Below, piece after piece: positions 1-8,527 of a stretch of DNA of 64,000 bases (position 1 is the first letter of the stretch; each line of letters starts with the position of its first letter). The position numbers and the translations under genes are program-made. The stretch lies in NCBI GenBank assembly GCA_002839445.1, contig PGYB01000010.1:186001-250000 (forward strand), read 5' to 3'. The DNA comes from Candidatus Riflebacteria bacterium HGW-Riflebacteria-1 (lineage in GTDB: Bacteria > Muiribacteriota > Ozemobacteria > Ozemobacterales > Ozemobacteraceae). The notes below the pieces were generated by a model. That model was not told where the DNA came from. It did no database searches and saw only the letters and a list, made by a program, of their open reading frames with translations.

Positions 1-66
1 TGGCTACACGCATTTATTTCTTCGATCAAAATAGTCCGTTAAGAAACTGATATGCTGGCTGAATGG

Positions 67-630
67 TTATAAATTGGCGCTAATCCACTGATGATAAGAG
101 ATTCGATACAGACAATGCTCGCGCAGGCTGTTGCCAGGAGGAACGCGCGGGTGCTCAAAAGTCAAAGAGTCACGAATCAGACCGAGTCGCTCCATTACGG
201 CGCGCGATTTAACATTGATAACGCTGGTGAATGAGACGATTTCGCCCAGATGAAAAGTCTCGAAACCAACGCGCAGTACAGCGCGGGCCGCTTCGGTTGC
301 GTAGCCTTTTCCCCAGGCTGCCCGGGACAGTCGCCAGCCAATTTCGACACAGGGGTTAAATGGCAGGTCGGCAACAGGAATACTCAAGCCGACAAAGCCG
401 ATGAATAAACCTTCTGCCTTAGCTTCGACAGCCCACAGCCCCCAGCCACGCTCTTCGATGAACGCCTGGCAACGGTCAGCCAGCAGATCACTCTGTTCGC
501 GCGTCAGCAGAGCGGGAAAATACTTCATAACTTCTGGATCCGCGTTCATTTCTGAGAAGGGCTGCCGGTCTTCTGCTCGCCATTGCCGCAGGAGAAGCCG
601 GTCGGTCTCGATTTTGATCAAATCAGGCAT
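67..630 (-). CDS. GNAT family N-acetyltransferase (RimJ/RimL type)
   Basis: A 187-residue protein of the normal single-domain GNAT length. It opens with the typical ETDRLLLRQWRAEDRQPF strand-helix of RimJ/RimL-like enzymes. The acetyl-CoA binding stretch is WRLSRAAWGKGYATEAARAV (about residues 99-118), followed by the late motif VNVKSRAVMERLGL. The family transfers acetyl groups from acetyl-CoA to protein N-termini or small amines; the substrate cannot be read here. The start has an AAAGGA-like ribosome site. The gene lies 26 bases downstream of the cyclase gene on the same strand and is probably co-transcribed with it. Confidence 0.9.
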   Translation of the reverse strand: MPDLIKIETDRLLLRQWRAEDRQPFSEMNADPEVMKYFPALLTREQSDLLADRCQAFIEERGWGLWAVEAKAEGLFIGFVGLSIPVADLPFNPCVEIGWRLSRAAWGKGYATEAARAVLRVGFETFHLGEIVSFTSVINVKSRAVMERLGLIRDSLTFEHPRVPPGNSLREHCLYRISYHQWISANL

Positions 631-656
631 AAAATCCTTTCGAAAGACTTGCCGAT

Positions 657-2024
657 CTATTCGGGCAAGGAAACAGAGTAAAGAGTGGGATCAGGGCTGA
701 TACCCTTTAACTGAGCGGTAAAAGTTCTTACCGACCAGTTCTTTTCCTTGATCAGACTGCTGATAGATTGCTCCTGAAAGACCTCTTCGGAAAGCAGAAC
801 TTCGCCTTCGAGGCTTTTGCCCTGCACTCGGGCGGCCATATTCACGGTTCTGCCAAAATAATCGAGGTGGTTGTTTGAGTTGACCGCAATTACCGGACCA
901 CGGTGAATGCCGATTTTTACCTGCAGACCCTCAAGTTCCCTGCTTTTGTGAGAGAACTTTTCCTGAACTTCCATTGCCGCCGCAAGGGCCTGCATACTGG
1001 TGGGAAAAGCAGCCATGACCGCATCGCCAATGGTTTTCACGATACCACCTTCGAACTTTCTGATCGAACCAACCATGGCTTCAAAGTGTCTCTTTACCAG
1101 GGTATAAGCCCTGGCATCGCCAACCTCTTCATACATGCGGGTAGAATCTTTCAGATCGGTAAACATCAGGGTCAGGTTCTTGACGCCAAACGAGGTTTCC
1201 GGCGACAAAAACTCAGAGTCGAAAAGATCTTTGAAATCCTGCTGCATGGCGACGTAATGCGCAGAAACCCAGTTGTTAACAGGTTTATCTTCTGCCACAA
1301 GAAAGCCCTGCATGCCCGGAAAACTTGAGGCGATGCGAAAACACACCGGCCCGGCATTCAGCTGCAAAGAACCGGGCGTTACCTCACCGGTAGCGCTGAT
1401 ATTCAGATCGACCTGTTGGAGCGAACTGCCCTGGTGCTGCGAAACCTCAAGAGAATAAGAATTATCGATTTTTTCGGTTACCCAGTAGATATATTTTCCA
1501 GGAGCAAATGAGTGCTCAATCTCCAGCGGCTTGCCGACCTCGACACATCGCCCAAGCGTCAGCTGCCGCCCTTCCCGCTCGCCAAGTTCTTCGATAAAAT
1601 CCATCATTCCAGAAAAATCGCGCTGATGAAAGTCGCTGTAGCTGATAGCTCGAACCGACGGGTTAAGCGTAAAAGTGACTTCAACCTGCTTCTCGAAATC
1701 AAGCTTCCAGTCGATCTGGCACAAAAGACAGTGCCCGCGCTGCTGCAGCCCCATCATGTGCCGATGATACTCAGGAAGCCCGCGACAGGAGGGGCAGTAG
1801 ATATCCCAGGACATATCGAACAAACCAAGGCGCGTTGCGAATAGAAAGCCACGCAAGGCTTCATTGCGATCGATTCCAAGCTTCTCGGCGAATCGAAAAG
1901 CATTGATCTTATAAAGGTCAAAATCTGACCCGGTCTCGATCAGCTCATGAATCGCGGCAGCCACCTCTTTGTGGCAACTCGTCTGCTTGAGTTCGCTAAA
2001 CTTTTCGAGAATATGAATGTTCAT
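657..2024 (-). CDS. Zinc-ribbon class III adenylate/guanylate cyclase
   Basis: A 455-residue protein whose C-terminal third is a class III nucleotidyl cyclase domain. It has the first metal aspartate in FTDLKDST (D290), the second in KTIGDAVMAAF, and the transition-state pair region in YFGRTVNMAARVQ. The N-terminal half contains CPSC...CLLC (about residues 80-103), probably a zinc ribbon, in an arrangement like the DUF5939 cyclases. No membrane segment is visible, so a soluble enzyme is expected. The ATG at 2024 is preferred over the one at 2039 because GAGGTGG sits at the right distance. The product, cAMP or cGMP, is not certain; the lysine in VKTIGDAV favours ATP. Confidence 0.9.
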   Translation of the reverse strand: MNIHILEKFSELKQTSCHKEVAAAIHELIETGSDFDLYKINAFRFAEKLGIDRNEALRGFLFATRLGLFDMSWDIYCPSCRGLPEYHRHMMGLQQRGHCLLCQIDWKLDFEKQVEVTFTLNPSVRAISYSDFHQRDFSGMMDFIEELGEREGRQLTLGRCVEVGKPLEIEHSFAPGKYIYWVTEKIDNSYSLEVSQHQGSSLQQVDLNISATGEVTPGSLQLNAGPVCFRIASSFPGMQGFLVAEDKPVNNWVSAHYVAMQQDFKDLFDSEFLSPETSFGVKNLTLMFTDLKDSTRMYEEVGDARAYTLVKRHFEAMVGSIRKFEGGIVKTIGDAVMAAFPTSMQALAAAMEVQEKFSHKSRELEGLQVKIGIHRGPVIAVNSNNHLDYFGRTVNMAARVQGKSLEGEVLLSEEVFQEQSISSLIKEKNWSVRTFTAQLKGISPDPTLYSVSLPE

Positions 2025-2092
2025 TTGTTGCCACCTCATGTGAATTGACCACTTACAAGAAGCATTATATTACCAGCTAAGCAACAATGCAA

Positions 2093-2123
2093 AACCGCCG
2101 GGACATGGTGAGTCCCGGCGGTT
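2093..2123 (-). terminator. Stem-loop terminator after the small coiled-coil gene
   Basis: A perfect 12-bp inverted repeat (AACCGCCGGGAC / GTCCCGGCGGTT) with a short loop. Read on the minus strand it is followed by TTTT. It lies just downstream of the gene ending at 2160 and before the cyclase gene. Confidence 0.75.
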
Positions 2124-2159
2124 GTTGTCTGCTCTCACAGCGGCAGACGGCTGCATTCC

Positions 2160-2501
2160 TCAGCGGCGACGATCTCGCGGATCGCCTTTGCCACTTCGCA
2201 GTTTCGGGCCGCCACTTTTCATGCTGGCCAGACTCTGCTCGAGAACACTCAGTTCTGCCTTCATTTCCTTGATCTCGGCCATTATAAGCTGTGCCTGTTC
2301 CTGTGCATGCTCGCCACCCTCTTCGTTAAGCACGCGTAATTCCTCATAAGCCGCGCTGATCTTCTGATTCAGCTCTTTAATGCGCTCGCTGGTTTCGAAA
2401 ATGTCATGTTTGGTAGCTGCTTCGAGCAGCCCGGTACAAAACGAGAACGCCACAGCCAGCAATGCGATTGCCAGGATACTTCTACGGGTAAGAGATTTCA
2501 T
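2160..2501 (-). CDS. Small secreted coiled-coil protein, unknown function
   Basis: A 113-residue protein with a signal peptide (MKSLTRRSILAIALLAVAF, cleavage probably after LLEA). The body, about residues 28-95, is an acidic coiled coil with regular E/L/I spacing (SERIKELNQKISAAYEELR). It ends with a basic arginine- and aspartate-rich tail. The start at 2501 is chosen because GGAGG stands eight bases upstream; the frame stays open to 2552 without a better site. It probably acts in the periplasm or on a surface. No family is recognised. Confidence 0.7.
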   Translation of the reverse strand: MKSLTRRSILAIALLAVAFSFCTGLLEAATKHDIFETSERIKELNQKISAAYEELRVLNEEGGEHAQEQAQLIMAEIKEMKAELSVLEQSLASMKSGGPKLRSGKGDPRDRRR

Positions 2502-2637
2502 TTCTGCCTCCGAGTTTTTTATTTCTTTATATTTATCGGCAGAACCCCACAAAAATTTAACGTCTTATACCAATCCTACTTAATTCGTGCATACTGTCGA
2601 AAGATGAAACTTCGAGCTTGCCACAGAAAAGTCTGCA

Positions 2638-2813
2638 CGGAGCCACAAAGACACGAAGAAATTCTCATTGTCTTGACCATGGATGGTCTGATGTCGCGTG
2701 AGCCAGGATGGCGGCAAGCGACCTTGACCATGGATGGTCTGATGTCGCGTGAGCCAGGATGGCGGCAAGCGCGTAAGCCAGGATGGCGGCAAGCGATATT
2801 CTTTGTGGCTCCG
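2638..2813. repeat. 51-bp tandem repeat enclosed by an inverted repeat
   Basis: Two full copies of a 51-bp unit start at 2672 and 2723, followed by a partial third copy at 2772-2795 that keeps only the GCCAGGATGGCGGCAAGCG end. The array is flanked by 13-bp inverted arms CGGAGCCACAAAG (2638-2650) and CTTTGTGGCTCCG (2801-2813). The 372-bp gap from 2502 to 2873 holds this element and nothing else that I can identify. Some frames stay open across it only because the unit length is a multiple of three. Confidence 0.85.
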
Positions 2814-2873
2814 CGTCTTTGTGCGAGATCTGTCCTCACGATTATGATATGAACGTTTTAAATGTGAATGGTA

Positions 2874-3800
2874 TTAGTGCAGAATCTGGCGGCGGGAAAA
2901 AATCAGCGTGGCCAGCAGATAAAACGCGGCTGTCCAGAACGAAATCGCCAGCAGCGACGAAAAAATGCCTTCGCTGAGCAGACCGGCCTTGCCTTCCAGA
3001 ATATTTTGAATGCTTTTTATGGCAAACAGATCGTCAAGATGACGCGTAAAGCACCATTGTGCCAATTGGTTGTAGACCGGGTCAATTTTGCTCAGCAGAC
3101 CTGTCGCTATCAGATAAAAGGTATGAACAGCCATCAACACACTCAAACTGGTAAACGACATGAGTATCGCCGACTCGAAAAATAGTGAAAACACAATAAA
3201 AAAGCCGATCAGCATGAGGTTGCCAAAAAATGTCATCGCCAGCAACTGCAGCGCAGAGGTGGTGCTGACCAGATATAATGGCTTCGCATCGCTGGGCAGG
3301 CTGTTACGGACAGATTCAGGCATACTTTGCAGCAAGGTCTCTGAAATGTCTCCCGAATTTTGTGTCAAGGTGCGCGCGATCAACAGATCTGCCTGCAAAA
3401 ACATGCCGCCAATAGCCACGGCAAGCAGCAGAAAAATCATAATGGCAACGGTCTTGGCAGTAATCACCTGCCAGCGGTTAATCGGCGTCAGCAGCAGCAT
3501 TTTCATGTAACCGCGGCTGAATTCGGTCGAAAAACTGTCGCCGACAACCAGAGCAAGAAAAAACGGCGCAATAAACGCAAAGAGCTTTACGTGGCCAGTA
3601 AACAGGCCCTGCACGATCTCATAAAGCACCGAGAACTGTATCTGGCCAAAGCCAAAGCCTCTGAACTTGACAAAGGCAATCAATAGCGCCAGGCTCGCGA
3701 CCAACGGCACCACATTAAGCGCCAGCAGGAACAACAGCGCTTTTTTGCGGTTAAGAATCTTTTTAAGTTCAAACAGAATCAAAAACAGCATGCGTTTCAT
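2874..3800 (-). CDS. ABC-2 type transporter permease
   Basis: A 308-residue integral membrane protein with about six hydrophobic segments. The first follows the N-terminal LILFELKKILNRKKALLFLL, typical of ABC-2 permeases. A large outward loop (about residues 140-190) separates segments three and four. Its start overlaps the stop of the ATPase gene by four bases (ATGA), so the two are translationally coupled and form one exporter. The substrate is not evident; relatives move drugs, lantibiotics, sodium or lipids. Confidence 0.9.
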   Translation of the reverse strand: MKRMLFLILFELKKILNRKKALLFLLALNVVPLVASLALLIAFVKFRGFGFGQIQFSVLYEIVQGLFTGHVKLFAFIAPFFLALVVGDSFSTEFSRGYMKMLLLTPINRWQVITAKTVAIMIFLLLAVAIGGMFLQADLLIARTLTQNSGDISETLLQSMPESVRNSLPSDAKPLYLVSTTSALQLLAMTFFGNLMLIGFFIVFSLFFESAILMSFTSLSVLMAVHTFYLIATGLLSKIDPVYNQLAQWCFTRHLDDLFAIKSIQNILEGKAGLLSEGIFSSLLAISFWTAAFYLLATLIFSRRQILH

Positions 3801-4732
3801 GCGCTGCCCCCTTTGTCGCCCGAATCAGAGGTAAGCTTGATGAAGGTTTCTTCGAGAGAAGCCTCATGCGGGATCAGCGCGTTAACCTTGATGCCGGCAC
3901 GAACCAGTTCGCTGTTAACCTGCGCTGACAGACCGGCAGGCATGGCAAGCAGCAGCCCGCGCGGCAGGTTGCTGACACTGATGTTCTTTTCGAGTCTGCT
4001 GATGAGGCCGCGGGCGCGGTCGATTTCTTCGTCAACGAGGCGCAGTTCCCATTTTTCAAGAGTTGAAGCGAGCAGGTCGGCAACAAAACCTTCGCTGACC
4101 GTAACGCCTTTGTCGATTATCACAACGTAATTGCACAGACGCTGCACCTCGTCGAGCAGATGGCTCGACAGAAAAATAGAAGTCTTTTCTTCGTCGTGAA
4201 TACGCCTGAGAATTTCGCGCATGTGCACGCGGCCGGCCGGGTCCATTCCGCTGGTGGGCTCGTCAAGGATCAGCAACCGCGGCTTGTGAAGAATGCCGAA
4301 AGCCACGCCCAGCCGCTGTTTCATACCGGTAGAGAACGTGCCAAAACGCTGATTTGTCGCGTCTTTGAGTCCAACCATTTCGATAACTTCGTTGATTCTG
4401 GCCGGCAGCAGGGTTTTATACAGCGAACCAAACCAGTAGAGGTTCTCGTAAGCGCTCATGGTCTCGATAAAAGTCGGGTTCTCGACAACCGCGCCGATCT
4501 GCTCAAGCGCCGACACGCGCTGCGCCGGGATATTGCAACCAAGCATTTCGAGGTTTCCCTGATAAGAGGGTATCAGGCCAAGCAGAATACGCAGGGTTGT
4601 CGTTTTGCCTGCGCCGTTAGGCCCGAGAAAACCGGCTATGGTGTCGGGTGGCACAGTAAAGTGCAGCGATTGCAGCACCTTTTTGCGCCCAAAATTTTTA
4701 TTGAGGCCAGTAACTTTTATTGCAGCTGTCAT
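3797..4732 (-). CDS. ABC transporter ATP-binding protein
   Basis: A 311-residue ATPase of the CcmA/DrrA class. It has Walker A GPNGAGKTTT (about residues 38-47), the signature FSTGMKQRLGVA and Walker B LLILDEPTSGMDP, followed by the SSHLLDEVQRLC switch region. The C-terminal 90 residues form the accessory domain usual for exporters of this class. It energises the permease encoded directly downstream. The gene starts four bases after the AI-2E family transporter gene, so all belong to one minus-strand operon. Confidence 0.95.
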   Translation of the reverse strand: MTAAIKVTGLNKNFGRKKVLQSLHFTVPPDTIAGFLGPNGAGKTTTLRILLGLIPSYQGNLEMLGCNIPAQRVSALEQIGAVVENPTFIETMSAYENLYWFGSLYKTLLPARINEVIEMVGLKDATNQRFGTFSTGMKQRLGVAFGILHKPRLLILDEPTSGMDPAGRVHMREILRRIHDEEKTSIFLSSHLLDEVQRLCNYVVIIDKGVTVSEGFVADLLASTLEKWELRLVDEEIDRARGLISRLEKNISVSNLPRGLLLAMPAGLSAQVNSELVRAGIKVNALIPHEASLEETFIKLTSDSGDKGGSA

Positions 4733-4735
4733 GTT

Positions 4736-5839
4736 TTACACCGGGTCGTAAAGTTCGTGATAGAGCTCGCGTCCAAGCACTTTGAGAATAACGGTAAGCG
4801 GCACAGCGATCAACATTCCGGGAATTCCGGCGATACTGGCGGCAATTGCCAGGGCGAGCATGACTACGAGCGGGTGCAGACCGGCATTTTCGCCAACCAC
4901 GTTAGGTTGCAGATACCAGCCATCGATGGTCTGAATAATGGCAATCGCTATGGCAACCTTGATCATGACCACAACCAGTGCAGCCGAAAAGCCAAACTGC
5001 GCAATTGCTATCAGCACCGCAAAAATGATAGTAAAAAGGCCGCCCAGGTAAGGAATGAAATTGGCAATACCAGACAACAGGCCGAGAAACAAAGAAAAAT
5101 TGAGGCCGGAGATCCAGAGGGCCAGAATCATCATCAGAGCAAAAATTGAATTGGCAAAGAGCTGCCCGCGCAACAACGCATTCAGCTGCGCGTCGATCTT
5201 GCCGATTATCGTCAGCACGCGCTCACGGTAATCGGGTGGCAGCAACATCTTGAAGCTGTCAAAAATCGCATCAATATCGAGAAGAATATAAAAGACCAGA
5301 ATCGGTATGAGAAGCATGTTCAACATTCCCGAAAATGCGCCGCCAACAAAACCCAGGGCCTTTTTAAAGACAGTAACCGCGGCATCACGTGCCACCAGTA
5401 CGCCCTGCGCCGCCATTTCACGCAGCCGTTCACTCTGAACGAATTCGTCTATGTAGATTTTTACATAAGGAATGCCTTCGAGGCGGTGATACAGATCAAG
5501 CCCGAGACCCTGGTAGTTTTCGGCGAGCTTTTTGACATCCAGATTTGCCAGCTTGGCGACGAGATCACCTGCTTCAGAAACCATTGTAACGCTGAATGGC
5601 ACCACAAAGATGATAAAGACAACGAGACACACCAGAAAGACTGATAACACCGCCCAGGGGCGAGGCATTTTGCGTGCTACCAGAGCTCTGACCACTGGAT
5701 TAACCACGTAGGCAATCACCAGCGAAATCAAAAATGGCGCGATTACACTTGAAAGATAGTAGGCAAACACTGCGGCAAACACAAAACCAAGAGCGATCAG
5801 CGAATTCTTTACGGCCGGCGACAGGCTTTTTATCGACAT
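4736..5839 (-). CDS. AI-2E family transporter (TqsA/PerM-like permease)
   Basis: A 367-residue membrane protein with the family pattern: two N-terminal helix pairs (about residues 10-85), a soluble middle region (about 95-150) and a C-terminal block of five to six helices with the conserved LGLLSGIANFIPYLGG. Family members have been linked to autoinducer-2 export, Na+/H+ exchange or other solute efflux, so the substrate is open. Its start overlaps the stop of the upstream gene (TGATG), showing translational coupling. Confidence 0.92.
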   Translation of the reverse strand: MSIKSLSPAVKNSLIALGFVFAAVFAYYLSSVIAPFLISLVIAYVVNPVVRALVARKMPRPWAVLSVFLVCLVVFIIFVVPFSVTMVSEAGDLVAKLANLDVKKLAENYQGLGLDLYHRLEGIPYVKIYIDEFVQSERLREMAAQGVLVARDAAVTVFKKALGFVGGAFSGMLNMLLIPILVFYILLDIDAIFDSFKMLLPPDYRERVLTIIGKIDAQLNALLRGQLFANSIFALMMILALWISGLNFSLFLGLLSGIANFIPYLGGLFTIIFAVLIAIAQFGFSAALVVVMIKVAIAIAIIQTIDGWYLQPNVVGENAGLHPLVVMLALAIAASIAGIPGMLIAVPLTVILKVLGRELYHELYDPV

Positions 5840-6792
5840 CAGACAATTTTCCTCATGTTAATGCCTTCTCCATAGATCTTGACGATCAGTTCAATCTCAG
5901 ACTTGCTCATATTGAGTGTTCTGGCAATCTGAGGCAGGGTTACGCCATTTTCATACAATGTCAGCACCTCATTAACCGGGTAACCGGCGGCCGGGCGCTG
6001 CACCGGCTGATGTCTTTCAAGATCGGTCTTCTTTAAGGCAGACGGCAGACGCGCTCCCTCATCAATCTGCGCGATTTTGAGTTCTTTGACGTTTTTCGGC
6101 TTAACCGCCGGCACCGCGAGATCAGCAACGCTTTTTTCATCAACAAAAGTTTCGCGGACAGGGCGCATCGGCAGCGACACAACCCGTTCAGCAGCACGTT
6201 CAAATGCTCTCTCGCTCACGCCCGAAAAGTTTTCGGGGCGGGCCGACGCAGTCTTCGCCAGCGCAGAAACGGCCTCTTCGGGCACCGCAGACTGTCGTGC
6301 AACTTCCTGACGCACAAGTTCGACTATATGGTCATGATCAAAAAGCATCGGGCTATCCTCGAGATCGGCGATACGACCAGAAAGCGTGCCCATGCGGTTC
6401 ATAACGCTCTCGAAAGAGCTCTGCACTTCTTTATGAAATTTACGTTCGGCACCAGCCTCAATGTTGGTAACGGCTGGGGGCGCTCCAAGATTGCGCATAC
6501 GCAACGAAGCTGAGCTTTCATCCATTTCTTTGAGGAGATCGTTAAAATAAATGCATTTGCGGTCAGCTACCGTTAACAGCTCTTTTATCTCTTCTGTGCG
6601 CGTTTCAAGCACTTTCATGTTGTGCGCTGACACCATTTCCATGTCTTCCATGAGGTTTTTGAAAGACAGCTCAAGCGCGCGCATTTCTTCCTGCGTCTGA
6701 TAAAACCGGCGCTGGCCGAGCTTTTTGCCGGCCCAGAACGCGGCCAGCACGACAAAAATCAGACACACACCAATCTGCACACCTGTCCACAT
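5839..6792 (-). CDS. Membrane-anchored coiled-coil protein with C-terminal helix-turn-helix (DUF6115-like)
   Basis: A 317-residue protein from the start at 6792, which places a single transmembrane helix (MWTGVQIGVCLIFVVLAAFW) at the very N-terminus. Coiled coil follows (about residues 25-130), then a long polar linker. It ends in a short helix-turn-helix, NEVLTLYENGVTLPQIARTL, of the kind seen in DUF6115 proteins. The frame is open to 6894, but a start there would bury the promoter region of the divergent gene. It heads the transporter operon. Function is unknown; a role tied to the envelope is inferred from the anchor. Confidence 0.8.
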   Translation of the reverse strand: MWTGVQIGVCLIFVVLAAFWAGKKLGQRRFYQTQEEMRALELSFKNLMEDMEMVSAHNMKVLETRTEEIKELLTVADRKCIYFNDLLKEMDESSASLRMRNLGAPPAVTNIEAGAERKFHKEVQSSFESVMNRMGTLSGRIADLEDSPMLFDHDHIVELVRQEVARQSAVPEEAVSALAKTASARPENFSGVSERAFERAAERVVSLPMRPVRETFVDEKSVADLAVPAVKPKNVKELKIAQIDEGARLPSALKKTDLERHQPVQRPAAGYPVNEVLTLYENGVTLPQIARTLNMSKSEIELIVKIYGEGINMRKIV

Positions 6793-6902
6793 AAGTGGCT
6801 TACCCCATGTCACGATCTGTTTTGCTTGCCAGCATGCCTGTGTGAGCAGACATGGCCAGTCTTGTTTGAACAAACTTGTTAATGAACCGAACACATGGTA
6901 CC

Positions 6903-7919
6903 ATGCCTGCTATGCTAAAATCCAAGAAATTCTGGGGAATAATTCTAAGTTTTTTCTTTCTCTGGCTGGCCCTGCAGAAAGTAGACTGGAAGCATGTACC
7001 GACGATTCTGTCGAGCCTCAAATTTCAGTATATCTTCTTAATCTTTATCAGCTACACATTTGAGCATCTTGCACGGGCGGTAAGATGGCGGCAAATACTT
7101 TTTGAGCGTGAGTTCCCCTTCAAAGTCGCGTATTTTGGCATAGTCCTCGGGTATTTTTTCAACAACATACTGCCAGCGCGGGCTGGCGAGTTTTTTCGTG
7201 CTTATTACCTGAAAAAAAACAAGGTAGCTACCGGCAGCGAAGCTTTTGGCTCGGTGGTATTTGAGAGGTTTCTTGACGGCATCGTAGTTGTGAGCCTGAT
7301 TGTGTTTTCGATGCAGAATTTCAAAACCACCCCGCTAATTGAAAAGGCCAGTGTCAGCGCGATAATTTTTTACTGTCTGGTGCTGGTAGCAATTCTTGTT
7401 CTGCAATTCAAAAGAAGCCTGTTTGTAAAAATCTCATCGCTGTTTATCGATCTGCTGCCGGAAAAGCTGAGCAAACGCCTGCACACTTCGCGCGATTCAT
7501 TTATTGATGGCCTTGGGTTGATTGGCCGCCCCGGCGTTTTTATCAAGGCACTGCTCATGTCTTTTTTCAGCTGGGGACTCTCTTTGTTTACCCTCTGGCT
7601 GTCGCTGCAGATGTTCTCTATCGATTTCGGGTTCAGTCAGACAGCTGTGCTGATGTCGGTGCTGGCGGTAGGCTCAATGATTCCATCGAGTCCCGGCATG
7701 ATCGGCATCTACCAGTTCTGCTGCGTACTTGCTCTGAACGGCATATTTGGCCTTTCTCATGAACTCGCGGCGACCTTTGGACTTGTCTGCCATTTTATTG
7801 CATATGCCTACGTGCTTATTCTCGGCTTTGCCATGCTGACTCACGAAGGAATGCGAGTAAACGACATAAACGCCGCCGAAAATCAGGATTCGATAAACCA
7901 GCCAACTGTAATTTCCTAA
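6903..7919 (+). CDS. Flippase-like/lysylphosphatidylglycerol synthase transmembrane domain protein (UPF0104)
   Basis: An integral membrane protein of about 338 residues with seven to eight hydrophobic helices. It carries the UPF0104 signatures: RAVRWRQIL after the second helix, GYFFNNILPARAGEFFRAYYL, FERFLDG, and the late LAVGSMIPSSPGMIGIYQF. Such proteins resemble the membrane half of MprF and are thought to move or modify lipid-linked substrates. ATG at 6903 or 6912 is the likely start. An upstream frame from TTG 6876 runs through the intergenic region. It is divergent from the coiled-coil gene. Confidence 0.9.
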   Translation: MPAMLKSKKFWGIILSFFFLWLALQKVDWKHVPTILSSLKFQYIFLIFISYTFEHLARAVRWRQILFEREFPFKVAYFGIVLGYFFNNILPARAGEFFRAYYLKKNKVATGSEAFGSVVFERFLDGIVVVSLIVFSMQNFKTTPLIEKASVSAIIFYCLVLVAILVLQFKRSLFVKISSLFIDLLPEKLSKRLHTSRDSFIDGLGLIGRPGVFIKALLMSFFSWGLSLFTLWLSLQMFSIDFGFSQTAVLMSVLAVGSMIPSSPGMIGIYQFCCVLALNGIFGLSHELAATFGLVCHFIAYAYVLILGFAMLTHEGMRVNDINAAENQDSINQPTVIS

Positions 7920-7971
7920 ATTTTCCTGTGATTTCTGCCGATAAACTATCAAGCAGTAACAGGAGGTTGGC

Positions 7972-8514
7972 ATGAAATCTCAGACAAATACAAACAAATC
8001 CAGAGCTCAGTTCGGTCTATTTTTGTTTTTTCTGGCGGGGCTGTTCGCGCTGCAAATCGCCTTTGCCTTTACTATTCACGGCGATATCGGGCCGCATACC
8101 AATTTGGTACCCGGCATCGAAAAACCTGCGTCACCAATACTGGTAGGCAGAATCGACAGCCTCATCAGCAGCAGCAGGCTGACCACGCCGATCAAGGTAG
8201 CACCCGAAGGCGCCTTTGCCCCAGCTACCCGCGATTTCAGTGACAACTCGTTTGAACTTGCCCGCATCGATACCGAAGATTCCAGTGCAGAGCGCAGCAC
8301 CAGTGTGCGCGGATCGGAATCTGAGCGTTTTGTCGAGTATCAGGTGCAATCTGGCGATACTCTCGATAAAATCGCACGCAAACTGTTCGGCAATGCCCAG
8401 ATGGTGCAATCAATCGTCAGATTGAACAGAATTACAGACGAGCGCGGCCTCAAACTTGGCAGTAACATCAAAGTTCCACGCAGCGGACTGCTGCAGACTG
8501 TAAAAATCAATTAA
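7972..8514 (+). CDS. LysM domain membrane protein
   Basis: A 180-residue protein with a short basic N-terminus, one transmembrane helix or uncleaved signal (about residues 15-37) and a LysM domain at about 121-170 (YQVQSGDTLDKIARKLFG, ending GLKLGSNIKVP). LysM binds the glycan of peptidoglycan. AGGAGGTTGGC precedes the ATG, a strong ribosome site. It lies 13 bases before the penicillin-binding transpeptidase gene and both probably act on the cell wall in the periplasm. Confidence 0.9.
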   Translation: MKSQTNTNKSRAQFGLFLFFLAGLFALQIAFAFTIHGDIGPHTNLVPGIEKPASPILVGRIDSLISSSRLTTPIKVAPEGAFAPATRDFSDNSFELARIDTEDSSAERSTSVRGSESERFVEYQVQSGDTLDKIARKLFGNAQMVQSIVRLNRITDERGLKLGSNIKVPRSGLLQTVKIN

Positions 8515-8527
8515 CCGCGGGTTCACA

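Noticed and set aside
2638..2813. A possible CRISPR array
   Set aside because: The copies are contiguous with no unique spacers and there are no cas genes.
2576..2852. Short open frames across the tandem array
   Set aside because: They exist because the 51-bp unit is divisible by three; translations are repeats of the unit and lack ribosome sites.
4160..5149. A 329-codon plus-strand open frame
   Set aside because: It lies opposite the ABC ATPase and the AI-2E family gene; its composition is that of a complement frame.
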